A stretch of 64,000 nt of DNA. It comes from Bradyrhizobium barranii subsp. barranii. Its GTDB lineage: Bacteria; Pseudomonadota; Alphaproteobacteria; Rhizobiales; Xanthobacteraceae. The DNA is taken from positions 1,812,001 to 1,876,000 of the forward strand of contig NZ_CP086136.1 in the NCBI RefSeq assembly GCF_017565645.3, written 5' to 3'. The translations under genes were made by a program, and so were the position numbers. Of this stretch, positions 9,208 to 19,900 are shown piece by piece; within the stretch, counting starts at the first letter, position 1, and every line of letters starts with the position of its first letter. Under the pieces are notes generated by a model, which did no database searches, was not told the DNA's origin, and worked only from the letters and a program-made list of their open reading frames with translations.

Positions 9208-9798
9208 ATGAAGATCTACGGCGATACCAACTCCGGAAATTGTCTGAAGGTGAAGTGGGTCTGCGACAAGCTCGCGCTGCCTTACCAATGGATCGAGATC
9301 GACACCCGCAAGGGCGAGACGCGCACGCCGCAATTCCTTAAAATGAACGGCGCCGGCCAGGTGCCCACCGTCGCCTTCGACGACGGCCGCACGCTGGCGC
9401 AGTCCAATGCCATCATCCGCTATCTCGCCCGCGACAGCGCGCTCGTTCCGCGCGATGCCTTCACTGCGGCCAAGATGGACGAATGGCTGTTCTGGGAGCA
9501 GTACAGCCACGAGCCCTATATCGCGGTGTGCCGCTTCCAGCTGGTCTATCTCGGCAAGGATGCGTCCCAGCTCGATCCTGACAAGGTCAAGCGCGGCTAT
9601 GCGGCGCTCGACCGCATGGAGCAGCATCTTGCGGCAAGCCGCTTCTTCGCCGGCGACCTGATTTCGCTCGCCGACGTCTCGCTGCTCGCCTATACCCGCC
9701 TCGCGCATGAAGGTGGCTTCGATCTCGGCCGCCATGCCGCCATCCGCCGCTGGATCGGCGAGGCCGAAGCCTGGCTCGGCCTTCCACCGGCGCGCTGA
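9208..9798 (+). CDS. Glutathione S-transferase family protein
   Basis: This 196-residue protein has a thioredoxin-like N-terminal half with the motif GAGQVPTVAFDDGRTLAQSNAI; the cis-proline after VP and the QSNAI segment bind glutathione in this fold. An all-helical C-terminal half follows (SRFFAGDLISLADVSLLAYTRLA), which is also canonical. The length is normal. The enzyme is cytoplasmic and probably conjugates or reduces electrophiles. A GGCAGCG stretch precedes the ATG. The substrate cannot be told from sequence. Confidence 0.88.
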   Translation: MKIYGDTNSGNCLKVKWVCDKLALPYQWIEIDTRKGETRTPQFLKMNGAGQVPTVAFDDGRTLAQSNAIIRYLARDSALVPRDAFTAAKMDEWLFWEQYSHEPYIAVCRFQLVYLGKDASQLDPDKVKRGYAALDRMEQHLAASRFFAGDLISLADVSLLAYTRLAHEGGFDLGRHAAIRRWIGEAEAWLGLPPAR

Positions 9799-9828
9799 GA
9801 GTCGCGCTGATTCTTGGAGTTTCCCGAC

Positions 9829-10293
9829 ATGAACGAGAAGTCCGTCTCCATCCGTCCCGCGCGCCGCGAGGACGTTGCGGCGATCGTCGCCATGCTTGCC
9901 GACGATCATCTCGGGCGTGCCCGCGAGCGCGTGGAGGATCCGCTGCCTGAGTCCTATTACCAGGCGTTCGAGCGGGTCGCGCGCGATCAAAATCTCACGC
10001 TCGTGGTGGCAGAGAGCGAGGGCAGGGTGGTCGGCTGCCTGCAACTCGCGATCTTGCCGGGCATCAGCACGCAAGGCGGCATCCGCGGTCTGCTCGAAGA
10101 TGTCCGCGTTGCTTCCGATTGTCGCGGCCGCGGCATCGGCGAGCAGCTGGTGCAATGGGCGGTCGCGGAAGCGAAAGCGCGCGGCTGCAATCTGGTCGAA
10201 CTGCTGACGCATCAGACGCGAACAGACGCGCAGCGCTTCTACAAGCGGCTCGGCTTCGCTGCGAGTCACGTCGGCATGACTGTCCGCTTTTGA
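9829..10293 (+). CDS. GNAT-family acetyltransferase
   Basis: This 154-residue protein has the acetyl-CoA-dependent GNAT fold: IRPARREDVAAI at the N-terminus, the strand VVGCLQLAILPG, and the acetyl-CoA pyrophosphate loop VRVASDCRGRGIGEQLVQWAV (R/Q-x-x-G-x-G/A). The C-terminal block RFYKRLGFAASHVGM is also standard. The ATG at 9829 was preferred over a TTG at 9814 because GGAG lies about nine bases before it. It follows the glutathione transferase by 30 bases and is probably cotranscribed. The substrate is unknown. Confidence 0.87.
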   Translation: MNEKSVSIRPARREDVAAIVAMLADDHLGRARERVEDPLPESYYQAFERVARDQNLTLVVAESEGRVVGCLQLAILPGISTQGGIRGLLEDVRVASDCRGRGIGEQLVQWAVAEAKARGCNLVELLTHQTRTDAQRFYKRLGFAASHVGMTVRF

Positions 10294-10451
10294 CGCAGCT
10301 CGTCGCGAGCCTTGCGCGATCAGCAAATTCGGATCGCGCATTCGTTCATATTAAGAGCCGGTAAACTACCCAGCCGTCGTTCACGTTGAGCCGGGAACGA
10401 ACGGTGCTACGGCAGCGTCAGACACCGGGCTCGGTCGGTTCGGGGATTTCG

Positions 10452-10658
10452 ATGACAAGCTATTCCATGATCAAGGTCGGCAACGATTACGTCGTGCAGG
10501 CCAATGACAAATGCATTTTGAAAGTCGGCAGCCGCCGTCGTGCCGCGCAATTGATCAGCGATGCCACGGACTTGCTGAACGCGCTTGCCGTGGTCGAATC
10601 CCCCAAGATTGCGCCGGAAGCGCCTTCACTCCAGCGTGAGATGCCGGAACTTCCTTGA
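10452..10658 (+). CDS. Small conserved hypothetical protein
   Basis: This 68-residue soluble protein begins MTSYSMIKVGNDYVVQANDKCILKVGS, a beta-hairpin-like N-terminus, followed by a helix SRRRAAQLISDATDLLNAL and a proline-rich tail. I chose the ATG at 10452 because the upstream extension from 10386 is arginine-rich and non-protein-like; the ribosome site is only a weak GGGG. It lies just before serC and may share its transcript. The function is unknown. Confidence 0.65.
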   Translation: MTSYSMIKVGNDYVVQANDKCILKVGSRRRAAQLISDATDLLNALAVVESPKIAPEAPSLQREMPELP

Positions 10659-10737
10659 CGACTCTTCCCGTTTCCCGTATCAGCCGCGGCGGGACACCTC
10701 CCCCCAACGGGAGGCTTACTATCTGGAAGGGTAGATC

Positions 10738-11910
10738 ATGACTGTAGCGAAGCCCGCTTCGCGGCCGAACGTGCCGCATTTCTCCTCCGGCCCCTGCGCC
10801 AAGCGCCCCGGCTGGAACGCCCAAAATCTCAAGGACGCAGCGCTCGGCCGTTCGCATCGCGCGAAGGTCGGCAAGACCAAGCTCAAGCTCGCGATCGACC
10901 TGACGCGCGAAGTGCTTGAAGTGCCCGCCGATTATCGCATCGGCATCGTTCCCGCGTCCGACACCGGCGCGGTCGAGATGGCGCTGTGGTCGCTGCTCGG
11001 TGCGCGGCCCGTCACCACGCTCGCCTGGGAATCCTTCGGCGAGGGCTGGGTCAGCGACATCGTCAAGGAATTGAAGCTCAAGGACGTCACCAAGCTCAAC
11101 GCGGCCTATGGTGAAATCCCCGACCTCTCCAAGGTCGATCCGAAGTCCGACATCGTCTTCACCTGGAACGGCACCACCTCAGGCGTGCGCGTGCCGAACG
11201 CTGACTGGATCAGCGCGACCCGCGAAGGCCTGACCATTTGCGACGCGACCTCTGCCGCGTTCGCGCAGCCGCTCGACTGGGCCAAGCTCGACGTCGTCAC
11301 CTTCTCCTGGCAGAAGGCGCTCGGCGGTGAAGCCGCGCACGGCATGCTGATCCTGTCGCCCCGCGCGGTGGAGCGGCTCGAGACCTACAAGCCGGCCTGG
11401 CCGCTGCCGAAGATCTTCCGCATGACCAAGGGCGGCAAGATCAACGAAGGCATCTTCGTCGGCGAGACCATCAACACGCCGTCGATGCTGTGCGTCGAGG
11501 ATTATCTCGATGCGCTGAACTGGGCCAAGTCGATCGGCGGCCTCAAGGCGCTGATCGCGCGCGCCGATGCCAACACCAAGGTGCTGGCTGACTGGAAGGC
11601 GAAGACGCCCTGGATCGACTTCCTGGCCAAGGACGCCGCGATCCGCTCCAACACCTCGGTGTGCCTGAAGTTCACCGATCCCGCGATCACCTCGCTCTCC
11701 GAGGACGCGCAGGCCGACTTCTCCAAGAAGCTGGTCGCGCTGGTCGAGAAGGAAGGCGCGGGCTACGACTTCGCCTACTACCGCGATGCGCCGGCCGGCC
11801 TGCGCATCTGGTGCGGCGCTACCGTCGAGGCCAGGGACGTCGAGCTCTTGACCCAGTGGATCGACTGGGCGTTTGCCGAGACCAAGGCGCAGCTCGCCAA
11901 GGCGGCTTAG
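10738..11910 (+). CDS. serC: Phosphoserine aminotransferase
   Basis: This 390-residue PLP enzyme converts 3-phosphohydroxypyruvate and glutamate to phosphoserine, the second step of serine synthesis, and may also serve pyridoxal phosphate synthesis. The [12 protein letters not shown] start and the PLP lysine in [14 protein letters not shown] are diagnostic of the long rhizobial SerC branch. The substrate and cofactor block [11 protein letters not shown] is present. It sits 236 bases upstream of serA, which makes the preceding intermediate, so the two form the expected pair. Confidence 0.93.
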   Translation: MTVAKPASRPNVPHFSSGPCAKRPGWNAQNLKDAALGRSHRAKVGKTKLKLAIDLTREVLEVPADYRIGIVPASDTGAVEMALWSLLGARPVTTLAWESFGEGWVSDIVKELKLKDVTKLNAAYGEIPDLSKVDPKSDIVFTWNGTTSGVRVPNADWISATREGLTICDATSAAFAQPLDWAKLDVVTFSWQKALGGEAAHGMLILSPRAVERLETYKPAWPLPKIFRMTKGGKINEGIFVGETINTPSMLCVEDYLDALNWAKSIGGLKALIARADANTKVLADWKAKTPWIDFLAKDAAIRSNTSVCLKFTDPAITSLSEDAQADFSKKLVALVEKEGAGYDFAYYRDAPAGLRIWCGATVEARDVELLTQWIDWAFAETKAQLAKAA

Positions 11911-11926
11911 TTTTTTCACCTCTCCC

Positions 11927-12075
11927 CGTTCTTACTGGGAGAGGTCGGATCGCGCCTGGCGATGCGAAGCATCGTCCAGCAGCAATCCGGGTGAGGGGCT
12001 CTCTCCGCTTGCACCTTCGCCTGTGGCTGCCCCTCACCCCAACCCTCGCCCCGTAAGAACGGGAGAGGGGGAAGA
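11927..12075. repeat. Palindromic intergenic repeat between serC and serA
   Basis: The ends CCTCTCCCCGTTCTTAC and GTAAGAACGGGAGAGG are inverted copies enclosing about 110 bases that include CCCCTCACCCC. It is a dispersed repeat type and a possible terminator or processing site between serC and serA. Confidence 0.75.
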
Positions 12076-12146
12076 CAAAGCTTCTTCACTCAATTCCGGC
12101 CGTCGCAGGCCGATCCTCCCGTTAGGGAAGGCGAAGGATCATCCCC

Positions 12147-13736
12147 ATGACCAAACCCAAAGTTCTCATTTCCGACGCGCTCTCGCCCGCCGCCGTGCAG
12201 ATCTTCAAGGACCGCGGCGTCGAGGTCGACTTCCAGCCCAACCTCGGCAAGGACAAGGACAAGCTCGCCGAGATCATCGGCAATTACGACGGTCTCGCCA
12301 TCCGCTCCGCGACCAAGGCGACCGCCAAGATCCTCGAGAAGGCGACCAACCTCAAGGTGATCGGCCGCGCCGGCATCGGCGTCGACAATGTCGAGATTCC
12401 CGCCGCCACGGCCAAGGGCATCATCGTGATGAACACGCCGTTCGGCAATTCGATCACGACCGCCGAGCACGCCATCACGCTGATGCTGGCGCTCGCCCGC
12501 GAGATCCCGCAGGCCGACGCTTCGACCCAGGCCGGCAAGTGGGAGAAGAACCGCTTCATGGGCGTCGAGATCACCGGCAAGGTGCTCGGTGTCGTCGGTT
12601 GCGGCAACATCGGCTCGATCGTCGCCGACCGCGCGCTCGGCCTGCGCATGAAGGTCGTCGCCTTCGATCCGTTCCTGTCGCCGGAGCGCGCCAAGGACAT
12701 CGGTGTCGAGAAGGTCGAGCTCGACGACCTCTTGAAGCGCGCCGATTTCATCACGCTGCACACCCCGCTCACCGAAAAGACGAAGAACATCATCGACGCA
12801 TCCGCGATCGCCAAGATGAAGAAGGGCGTGCGCCTGATCAACTGCGCCCGCGGCGGCCTCGTCGACGAGCAGGCGGTGGTCGATGCGCTCAATTCCAAGC
12901 ACATCGCCGGCGCCGCCTTCGACGTCTTCGTCGAGGAGCCCGCCAATGCGAACGTGCTGTTCGGCCATCCCAACGTGATCTGCACGCCGCATCTTGGCGC
13001 CTCCACCACGGAAGCGCAGGAGAACGTCGCGCTCCAGGTCGCCGAGCAGATGTCGGATTACCTGCTCACCGGCGCGATCTCGAACGCCGTCAACTTCCCG
13101 TCGATCACGGCGGAAGAGGCGCCGAAGCTGAAGCCGTTCATCTCGCTCGCCGAGAAGCTCGGCTCGTTCGCCGGCCAGCTCACCGAATCCGGCATCCTCA
13201 AGGTGCAGATCACCTATGAGGGCCACGTCGCCGAGATGAAGATCAAGGCGATCACCTCGGCCGTGCTGTCGGGCCTGCTGCGGCCGATGCTGGGCGAGGT
13301 CAACGTGGTGTCCGCCCCCGTCGTCGCCAAGGAGCGCGGCATGGTGGTGGACGAGATCGTGCGTGCCGCCCAGAGCGACTATGAGAGCCTGATTACCGTC
13401 ACGGTGGCGACGGAGCGCCAGGAGCGCTCGGTCTCCGGCACCGTGTATCATGACGGCAAGCCGCGCCTCGTCGACGTCAAGGGCATCCGTGTCGACGCCG
13501 AGTTCGGCAAGTCGATGATCTACGTGACCAACGAGGACAAGCCGGGCTTCATCGGCAAGTTCGCGAGCCTGCTGGGTGACGCCAAGATCAACATCGCGAC
13601 CTTCCATCTCGGCCGCGTCGCGCCGGGCTCCGATGCCATCGCGCTGATCGAGGTCGACGGCGTCGTGCCGCCCGATCTGCTCGCCAAGGTGCAGGCCCTG
13701 CCGCAGGTCAAGCAGGTCAAGGCACTGACGTTCTGA
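12147..13736 (+). CDS. serA: D-3-phosphoglycerate dehydrogenase
   Basis: This 529-residue enzyme oxidises 3-phosphoglycerate to 3-phosphohydroxypyruvate with NAD, the committed step of serine synthesis. The NAD loop is VVGCGNIGSIVA. The catalytic arginine, glutamate and histidine fall in NCARGGLVDE, FVEEPA and TPHLGAST. The long form is present: an allosteric substrate-binding domain and a C-terminal ACT domain (NEDKPGFIGKFASLLGD) for serine feedback. The length matches the family. A terminator follows directly. Confidence 0.96.
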   Translation: MTKPKVLISDALSPAAVQIFKDRGVEVDFQPNLGKDKDKLAEIIGNYDGLAIRSATKATAKILEKATNLKVIGRAGIGVDNVEIPAATAKGIIVMNTPFGNSITTAEHAITLMLALAREIPQADASTQAGKWEKNRFMGVEITGKVLGVVGCGNIGSIVADRALGLRMKVVAFDPFLSPERAKDIGVEKVELDDLLKRADFITLHTPLTEKTKNIIDASAIAKMKKGVRLINCARGGLVDEQAVVDALNSKHIAGAAFDVFVEEPANANVLFGHPNVICTPHLGASTTEAQENVALQVAEQMSDYLLTGAISNAVNFPSITAEEAPKLKPFISLAEKLGSFAGQLTESGILKVQITYEGHVAEMKIKAITSAVLSGLLRPMLGEVNVVSAPVVAKERGMVVDEIVRAAQSDYESLITVTVATERQERSVSGTVYHDGKPRLVDVKGIRVDAEFGKSMIYVTNEDKPGFIGKFASLLGDAKINIATFHLGRVAPGSDAIALIEVDGVVPPDLLAKVQALPQVKQVKALTF

Positions 13737-13793
13737 GGCGCTCGCGCGCCACGGAATGACGGCCGTCATATATTCCGACCTGCGGAACAATCA

Positions 13794-13822
13794 CGCCGCC
13801 CTCCCGAGAGGGCGGCGTTTTT
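13794..13822 (+). terminator. Rho-independent terminator of serA
   Basis: CGCCGCCCTC-CCGA-GAGGGCGGCG is a near-perfect hairpin followed by five T residues, 58 bases after the serA stop. Confidence 0.9.
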
Positions 13823-13925
13823 GTTGATGCTGCGGCCCGCTTTATTTCTCCCAAGCCAGTCGAACTTTGTGTACCAATGGCGCCCAGGACGCTCCGTTCA
13901 AAATCGTTCGAAAAGGGAGAAGACA

Positions 13926-15098
13926 ATGCGTGAAGCCGTCATCGTTTCCTATGCACGCACGGGCCTCGCCAAGTCCGGCCGCGGCGGGTTCAACATCACG
14001 CCGCCGATGTCGCTTGCGGCCCACGCCATCCACCACGCGGTCGACCGCGCCGGCGTCGAGAAGGACTATGTCGAGGACTGCTATCTCGGCAATTGCGCCC
14101 ATGGCGCGCCGAACATCGGCCGCCAGGCCGCGCTGCTCGCCGGCCTGCCGACGACCACGGCCGGCGTCTCCGTGAACCGCTTCTGCTCGTCGGGCCTGCA
14201 GACCATCGCGATGGCCGCCAACTCGATCCGCTCCGACGGTGCCGACTGCATCGTTGCCGGCGGCGTCGAGAGCATCTCGATCCCGGGCGGCGGCTCGCCG
14301 AAGGAATCGATCGATCCGGAGCTGCTCAAGGTCGCGCCCGATATCTTCATGGCGATGATCGACACCGCCGACATCGTCGCCGAGCGCTACAAGCTCAGCC
14401 GCGAATACCAGGACGAGTTCTCGCTGGAATCGCAGCGCCGCATGGCCGCGGCCCAGCAGGCGAACAAGTTCAAGGACGAGATCGTCCCGATGAAGACCAA
14501 AATGAAGGTCGTCGACAAGGCGACCAAGGCCGAGAGCATCGTCGATTACGTCGTCGATCGCGATGAATGCAATCGCCCTGAAACCACGCTGGAAGGATTG
14601 GCAAAACTCGAGCCGGTGAAGGGTCCCGGCAAGTTCGTCACCGCCGGCAATGCCAGCCAGCTCTCCGACGGCGCCGCCGCCGTGGTGCTGATGGAAGCCA
14701 AGGATGCCGAGAAGCGCGGCCTCAAGCCGCTCGGCCGGTTCGTCGCCTGGGCAACGGCCGGCTGCGAGCCCGACGAGATGGGCATCGGCCCGGTGTTCGC
14801 GATCCCGAAGCTGCTGAAGCGCACCGGCCTGAAGATCGACGACATCGATCTGTGGGAGCTCAACGAGGCTTTCGCGAGCCAGTGCCTCTACTCGCGCGAC
14901 AAGCTCGGCATCGATCCCGCCAAGTACAACGTCAACGGCGGCTCGATCGCCATCGGTCATCCCTTCGGCATGACCGGCGCGCGTCTCACCGGCCACATCC
15001 TCCAGGAAGGTGCGCGCCGCAAGGCCAAGTGGGGCGTCGTGACCATGTGCATCGGCGGCGGCCAGGGCGGCGCCGGCCTGTTCGAGATCTACAGCTGA
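13926..15098 (+). CDS. Acetyl-CoA acyltransferase (thiolase)
   Basis: This 390-residue thiolase catalyses reversible Claisen condensation or cleavage of acyl-CoA in fatty acid breakdown or polyhydroxyalkanoate supply. The acyl-accepting cysteine lies in VNRFCSSGLQT, the histidine in NGGSIAIGHPFGMTGAR and the second cysteine in CIGGGQGGAG. The ATG at 13926 is preceded by AAGGGAG; an upstream reading from 13821 is not supported. It stands alone between two terminators, so it is monocistronic. Whether it acts in beta-oxidation or as a biosynthetic acetoacetyl-CoA thiolase is not resolved. Confidence 0.92.
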   Translation: MREAVIVSYARTGLAKSGRGGFNITPPMSLAAHAIHHAVDRAGVEKDYVEDCYLGNCAHGAPNIGRQAALLAGLPTTTAGVSVNRFCSSGLQTIAMAANSIRSDGADCIVAGGVESISIPGGGSPKESIDPELLKVAPDIFMAMIDTADIVAERYKLSREYQDEFSLESQRRMAAAQQANKFKDEIVPMKTKMKVVDKATKAESIVDYVVDRDECNRPETTLEGLAKLEPVKGPGKFVTAGNASQLSDGAAAVVLMEAKDAEKRGLKPLGRFVAWATAGCEPDEMGIGPVFAIPKLLKRTGLKIDDIDLWELNEAFASQCLYSRDKLGIDPAKYNVNGGSIAIGHPFGMTGARLTGHILQEGARRKAKWGVVTMCIGGGQGGAGLFEIYS

Positions 15099-15116
15099 GA
15101 TAAGCCACATGAATGT

Positions 15117-15152
15117 GAAAGGCACGGCGCCGCAAGCGCCGTGCCTTTTTCG
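15117..15152 (+). terminator. Rho-independent terminator of the thiolase gene
   Basis: AAAGGCACGGCG-CCGCAAG-CGCCGTGCCTTTTT gives a 10-bp or longer stem and a T tract, beginning 19 bases after the stop. Confidence 0.9.
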
Positions 15153-15372
15153 TTGCGGATCGATCGCCACGAAACTATACAGCTCGTGTCGGAAAAGGCA
15201 GATTTGGTCTGGTAAGCCCAAATCCTTTCGGTAACGAAAGCTCTGGTCTTTGGCCTTGTGCACGAGATCCCCGCGACGAACATCGGACGCCACCATGGCG
15301 CCCAATCGTTCGTCCGTGTGATTCTCAAGCTCAGGGAACGCTCCGGTCGAACATCGACCTCAGGAGCGTCCT

Positions 15373-16920
15373 ATGCACGATCAATCTTCGAATCCATACG
15401 ACGTCGTCATTGCCGGTGCCGGTCCCGTCGGCCTGTTTCTCGCGTGCGAGTTGCGGCTCGCTGGTCTCCAGGTTCTGGTGCTGGAGCAATCGCAAGATCC
15501 GCATTCGGCCCTGAAGCAACTCCCGTTTGGCCTGCGCGGTCTTTCGATCCCCACACTCGAGGCCTTTCACCGGCGCGGCCTGCTGGAACAGATCGTGGCC
15601 GCGCAGCAGCTTGCCTCAGGCGCGATCAAGAGCGCAGCCCACTGGATGCAGCAGACGCGACGGCCCGCGGGTCATTTCGCCGGCATCCAGTTCTATCAGG
15701 ACAACATCGATGTCACGAAGTGGTCCTGGCGTCTGCCAACGTCGGCCGATGCCAACCTTGCCGTCGATATGGAAACGCTCGAATCCGTTCTGGCTGCGCG
15801 CGCATGCAGCATGGGCGTCGAGATCCGGCGCGGTTTTGGCGTGAATGCCGTTGTCGCCTCGAGCGAAGACGTGACAGTGCAGGCGGCCGGCGAGACCTTC
15901 CGGGCACGCTGGCTTGTCGGATGCGACGGCGCCCGCAGCACGGTACGCAAGACTGGCGGCTTTGACTTCGTCGGCACCGACCCCGAGTTCACGGGCTATT
16001 CCATCGATGTCGAGCTGGCCGATCCGGACAAGCTTCGTCACGGCCGCAACTACACGCTCGCCGGCATGTATACCTATGCGCAGCCCGGGACGATCGCGAT
16101 GGTCGATTTCGACGGCGGAGCTTTCCACCGGACCGAGCCGATCACGCGCGAGCATGTGCAGAGCGTCCTGCGTCGCGTCTCCTGCACCGACGTCAGCGTC
16201 ACGGCGCTTCGGCTCGCCGCCACCTGGACGGATCGGGCCCATCAGGCAACCACGTATCGCAGAGGGCGGGTGCTCCTCGCGGGCGACGCTGCTCACATCC
16301 ATTCGCCGCTGGGCGGCCAGGGCCTCAATCTCGGTCTCGGCGATGCGATGAACCTGGGCTGGAAACTGGCGGCGACGATCCGCAGGCAAGCACCGGCCGA
16401 TCTCCTCGACAGCTATTCGCGCGAGCGGCATCCTGTGGGCGCGCAAATCCTCGACTGGTCGCGCGCGCAGGTCGCGATCATGCGGCCGACACCGAGCACC
16501 CGCGCGCTCCAAGCCATCATTCGCGATCTCATCGAGACGCGGGACGGTGCGACCTATTTCGCCGGGCGCGTGCGCGGCGTTTCGCTCCGCTACGATCTCG
16601 GTGGCAGCCATCCGCTGATGGGACGGAGCGCGCCGGATTTCGAGTTGCGCGACGGGACGACGGTTGGAGAGCGCCTCAGGACGTCGAAAGGTCTGCTGCT
16701 GGATTTCGACGCGCGTTCACCGCTTCAGGCGCTGGCAAGTCGCTGGGGCGACCGGATCACCTATGTCGCGAGCGAGGCGAGGGATCGGCTGGGTCTGAGC
16801 GCCGTGCTGCTGCGTCCCGATGGCTTCGTCGCGTGGGCCAGTGACGGCGTACCCGACGATGAGGAGGCTGCTCAGGCGGCGGCGAGATGGTTCGGTGACC
16901 CCACGATCACGTCTGCGTAG
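15373..16920 (+). CDS. FAD-dependent aromatic monooxygenase
   Basis: This 515-residue class A flavoprotein monooxygenase hydroxylates an aromatic ring using NAD(P)H and oxygen. The FAD dinucleotide loop is VVIAGAGPVGLFLA at residues 10-23, the NADPH/FAD motif is GCDGARSTVRK, and the ribityl-binding motif is VLLAGDAAHIHSPLGGQGLNLG. A C-terminal thioredoxin-like domain (GRSAPDFELRDG onward) is typical of the MhpA / pentachlorophenol monooxygenase branch. It is a lone gene; the substrate is unknown. Its stop codon falls inside a palindromic repeat. Confidence 0.87.
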   Translation: MHDQSSNPYDVVIAGAGPVGLFLACELRLAGLQVLVLEQSQDPHSALKQLPFGLRGLSIPTLEAFHRRGLLEQIVAAQQLASGAIKSAAHWMQQTRRPAGHFAGIQFYQDNIDVTKWSWRLPTSADANLAVDMETLESVLAARACSMGVEIRRGFGVNAVVASSEDVTVQAAGETFRARWLVGCDGARSTVRKTGGFDFVGTDPEFTGYSIDVELADPDKLRHGRNYTLAGMYTYAQPGTIAMVDFDGGAFHRTEPITREHVQSVLRRVSCTDVSVTALRLAATWTDRAHQATTYRRGRVLLAGDAAHIHSPLGGQGLNLGLGDAMNLGWKLAATIRRQAPADLLDSYSRERHPVGAQILDWSRAQVAIMRPTPSTRALQAIIRDLIETRDGATYFAGRVRGVSLRYDLGGSHPLMGRSAPDFELRDGTTVGERLRTSKGLLLDFDARSPLQALASRWGDRITYVASEARDRLGLSAVLLRPDGFVAWASDGVPDDEEAAQAAARWFGDPTITSA

Positions 16921-16982
16921 CCCGCATGCGCGGAGCGATATGCGGGACCTTCCCGGGTATCGCTTCGCTCACCTCGGCTACG
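16917..16982. repeat. Palindromic intergenic repeat
   Basis: GTAGCCCGCATGCGCGGAGCGATATGCGGG and its mirror TCGCTTCGCTCACCTCGGCTAC bound a short palindrome related in form to the element at 5501-5585. It lies between two convergent genes and includes the stop codon of the monooxygenase. Confidence 0.6.
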
Positions 16983-16999
16983 CAGCTGTTCCGCCGCCG

Positions 17000-19900
17000 C
17001 TACGCCCCCACCGCCACCGGCGCGAACACCACCTCGATCAGCGTGCCGGAATTGGCCGCGCTCTTGATGTTGAACCTGGCGCGGTTGGCTTCGACCAGGG
17101 CCTTGGTCAATGACAGGCTCAGCGCCGAACTGTCCGCGGCATCGCCGGGCGGCGGCGTGCGGAACGGCTCCATCGCGGCGGCGACCTCGCGCTCGCTCAG
17201 GCCGTGGCCGGTGTCGCGGATGCGCAGGGCAATCTCGCCGCGGTCGGTGAGCGCGGTCGAGACGATGACCTGGCCGCCGGCGCTGGCGAGCCGGATCGAG
17301 TTCGAGATCAGGTTCATGGTGATCTGCCGCATCGCGCGCGCGTCCACGCTCACCTGCGGCAACGCATGCCCGAGCGAGGTACGGATGATGATGCGCTCGC
17401 GGTTGGCCTGCGGCTGCATCACCGTGACGCAGGCTTCGACGAGATCGTTGAGATTGAGGTTGGCGAAATTGAGATCGAGCTTGCCGGTCTCGATCCGCGA
17501 CAGCTCCAGCAGATCGTCGATGATGGTGATGACGCGCTCGCCGGAGGCGCGGATGTCCTTCATGTACTCGCCGTAGCGCTCGTTGCCGAGCGTGCCGAAG
17601 CGCTCGGAGATCATCACCTCGGCGAAGCCGATGATGGCGTTGAGCGGCGTGCGGATCTCGTGGCTGATCCGCGCCAGCATGTCGGCCTTGGCATTCGCCG
17701 CGCCGTCGGCGAGACGGCGGGCGTTCTTGAGCTCGCTCTCGCCCTTCTTGCTCTGCGAGAGGTCGCGAAACACGGCGAAGAAGTTCGGGCCGTCGGGCCT
17801 GGTGCGGCCCATGATCATGGCGAGCGGAATGACGCCGCCCTTCTTCTCGCGCCCCAGCACCTCGCGGCCGTGGTCGAGCAGGCTCGCGATGTCCTGGCTC
17901 TTGAGGCTTTCGAGATAGTCGAACACGATTTGCTGGCTCTCCGGCGCGAACAGCGTCACCAGGTTCCGCTGCATCAGCGTTTCGCCGTCATAGCCGAACA
18001 GCGCCTCGGCGCTGCGGTTGCAGGCGTGGATGTTGCCTTCGGCATCGAACATGACGATGCCCTCGGCGGTGGTGTCGAGGATCGCGGCGAGATCCTCGGC
18101 GTCGGTATCGCCGGCCTCGGGCTCGAGCTCGGGCGCGTAGGGGAAGGATTCCGCGACGACGGGGTCGACGACGACAGACGGCGCGATGACGGGCGCAGCA
18201 ACGACTGTTGCGGCTTGCGGCAGCGCGCAGATCAGCGCATGCGCGCTCGCGCCGTCCCAGTCGATCGTGTGCAGATGCGCCTCGGTGGTCGGAAGCGGCT
18301 CTTGGCCGTTCGCCACCGTCGCGCTGATCGTCACCGGCGTGCCGGCTTGCGACGTGCTGCTCGCCGACGACACGCCGGGCTCGACGTAGAGCGCATCGAG
18401 CCCGCCGGCATCCTCCAGCGCGCCCAGGCTGGAATAGCCCATGCGCGCGAGGAAGGCGGGGTTGGCGTAGAGCAACCGGTCGAGCCGGTAGATCAAAATG
18501 CCCGTCGGCAGCAGATCGAGCAGCGCGCGGTCGCGCACGCTGTGGCCCTGCGCGGGCGGCGCGGGTTCGGTCAACCATTCGGCCGGCGCGTGCGGCGCCT
18601 CAGGCTCCGGCATCGAAGGTTCGGGCGTGGTTTCCGTCGGCGGCCCGGACGCGACGGCGGCGATGGTCTCGCGTTCGCGTTCGAGCCGCTCGGACAATTG
18701 CCGGGCGAGCTCGTTGAACGCGCTGTTCTCGACCGGAGTCAGCGTCGGCGATCGCGCATCGCCGGGCGGGCGGAACGGCACGACATTGGGAGGCGTTTCC
18801 ACTGGTGTTTCCGGATCGGTTGGGTGTGAATTCGCGTCGGCTACGGGTTCGGGCAGTTCAGGTTCAGGGGTTGGCTCAGGCTCAGGCTCGGGCGGCTCGC
18901 TCGGCGGAGGCGACGCCTCCGCCACGGGCTCCGGCTCGGGATCGAGTTCGACGACGTCGGCGGAGAGGCCGTGCTGTGCGGGCGGCGCGGCGAACAGCTC
19001 AAAGCGCCTGAGCGCATCGAGCCGGTTCAGTCCGTCGAGATCGCGACAGACGCCAAAGCCCCTGAAGCCCGCGAAATTGCGTTCGCGGTCGTAGACCGGC
19101 AGGCCCGCGAGTTCGACCGGCAGATGCTCGCCGCCATCGGCCGGCCAGTTCACGGTGATCCCGGCCCAGGTGTCGTGGCTTGCAAGCGCCTGCGCGACGC
19201 GGCCTTCGGGGTCGAGCGCAAATTCGTCGGCGATCTCGCGCCAGGGGCGGCCGAAGCCGGCGGCGGTGTGCGCACCGATCAGGTGGATGAACTCGTCTGA
19301 GCCGAGCACAAAGCGCCCCTCCGCATCCACCTGCCACAGGAAGCGCAGCGGATGCTGACGCGGTGCGGACGGCTCCGCTGGCGGCGGTTCGACCATGTGT
19401 GAGGTGATCGGCGCGGCCTGCGGCGACACAATGGCCTCTCTCGGGTTTTCAACCGGAGTTTTGGGCGCGGCGTCGACTGCTTCGCTGACAGTTTCCTGGA
19501 CAGGCGCTTCGGCCGCCTCCGAGATCGTGACGACCTCCGGCATCGCGTCGCTCGCGGCGGCTACGTCCGCGATCGTCGCTGATGGCGGGGCGGTCTCGGT
19601 CGGAGCCGGCGTATCGACCGGCTCGGCGAAGGCGTCGAACAGCGCGATTTCGGATGCAGCCTCGTTCGACTGCGCAGGCTGCGCTTGGTCCGGCGCCGCG
19701 GCCGGAGGGACCGGCGGCGGAGCCTCAGGTGCGGGCTGAGCGTCTTGTTCGCGCGCGATGGTCTCTTCGGCAGCGGGCGCCGCCTGCCGGGCGGCCGGCT
19801 CGATCAGCGCGACAAGACCGACATCGGCGCCGACGCCGACCCGTTGCAGCACCATCTGGCCGATTCCGATCGGCGTCTCGGCGCGGCCTTTCGTCAGCGC

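Noticed and set aside
17204..18829. Long plus-strand frame opposite the sensor kinase
   Set aside because: It is a GC-rich shadow of the kinase coding strand, with Arg/Val-biased composition and no motifs.
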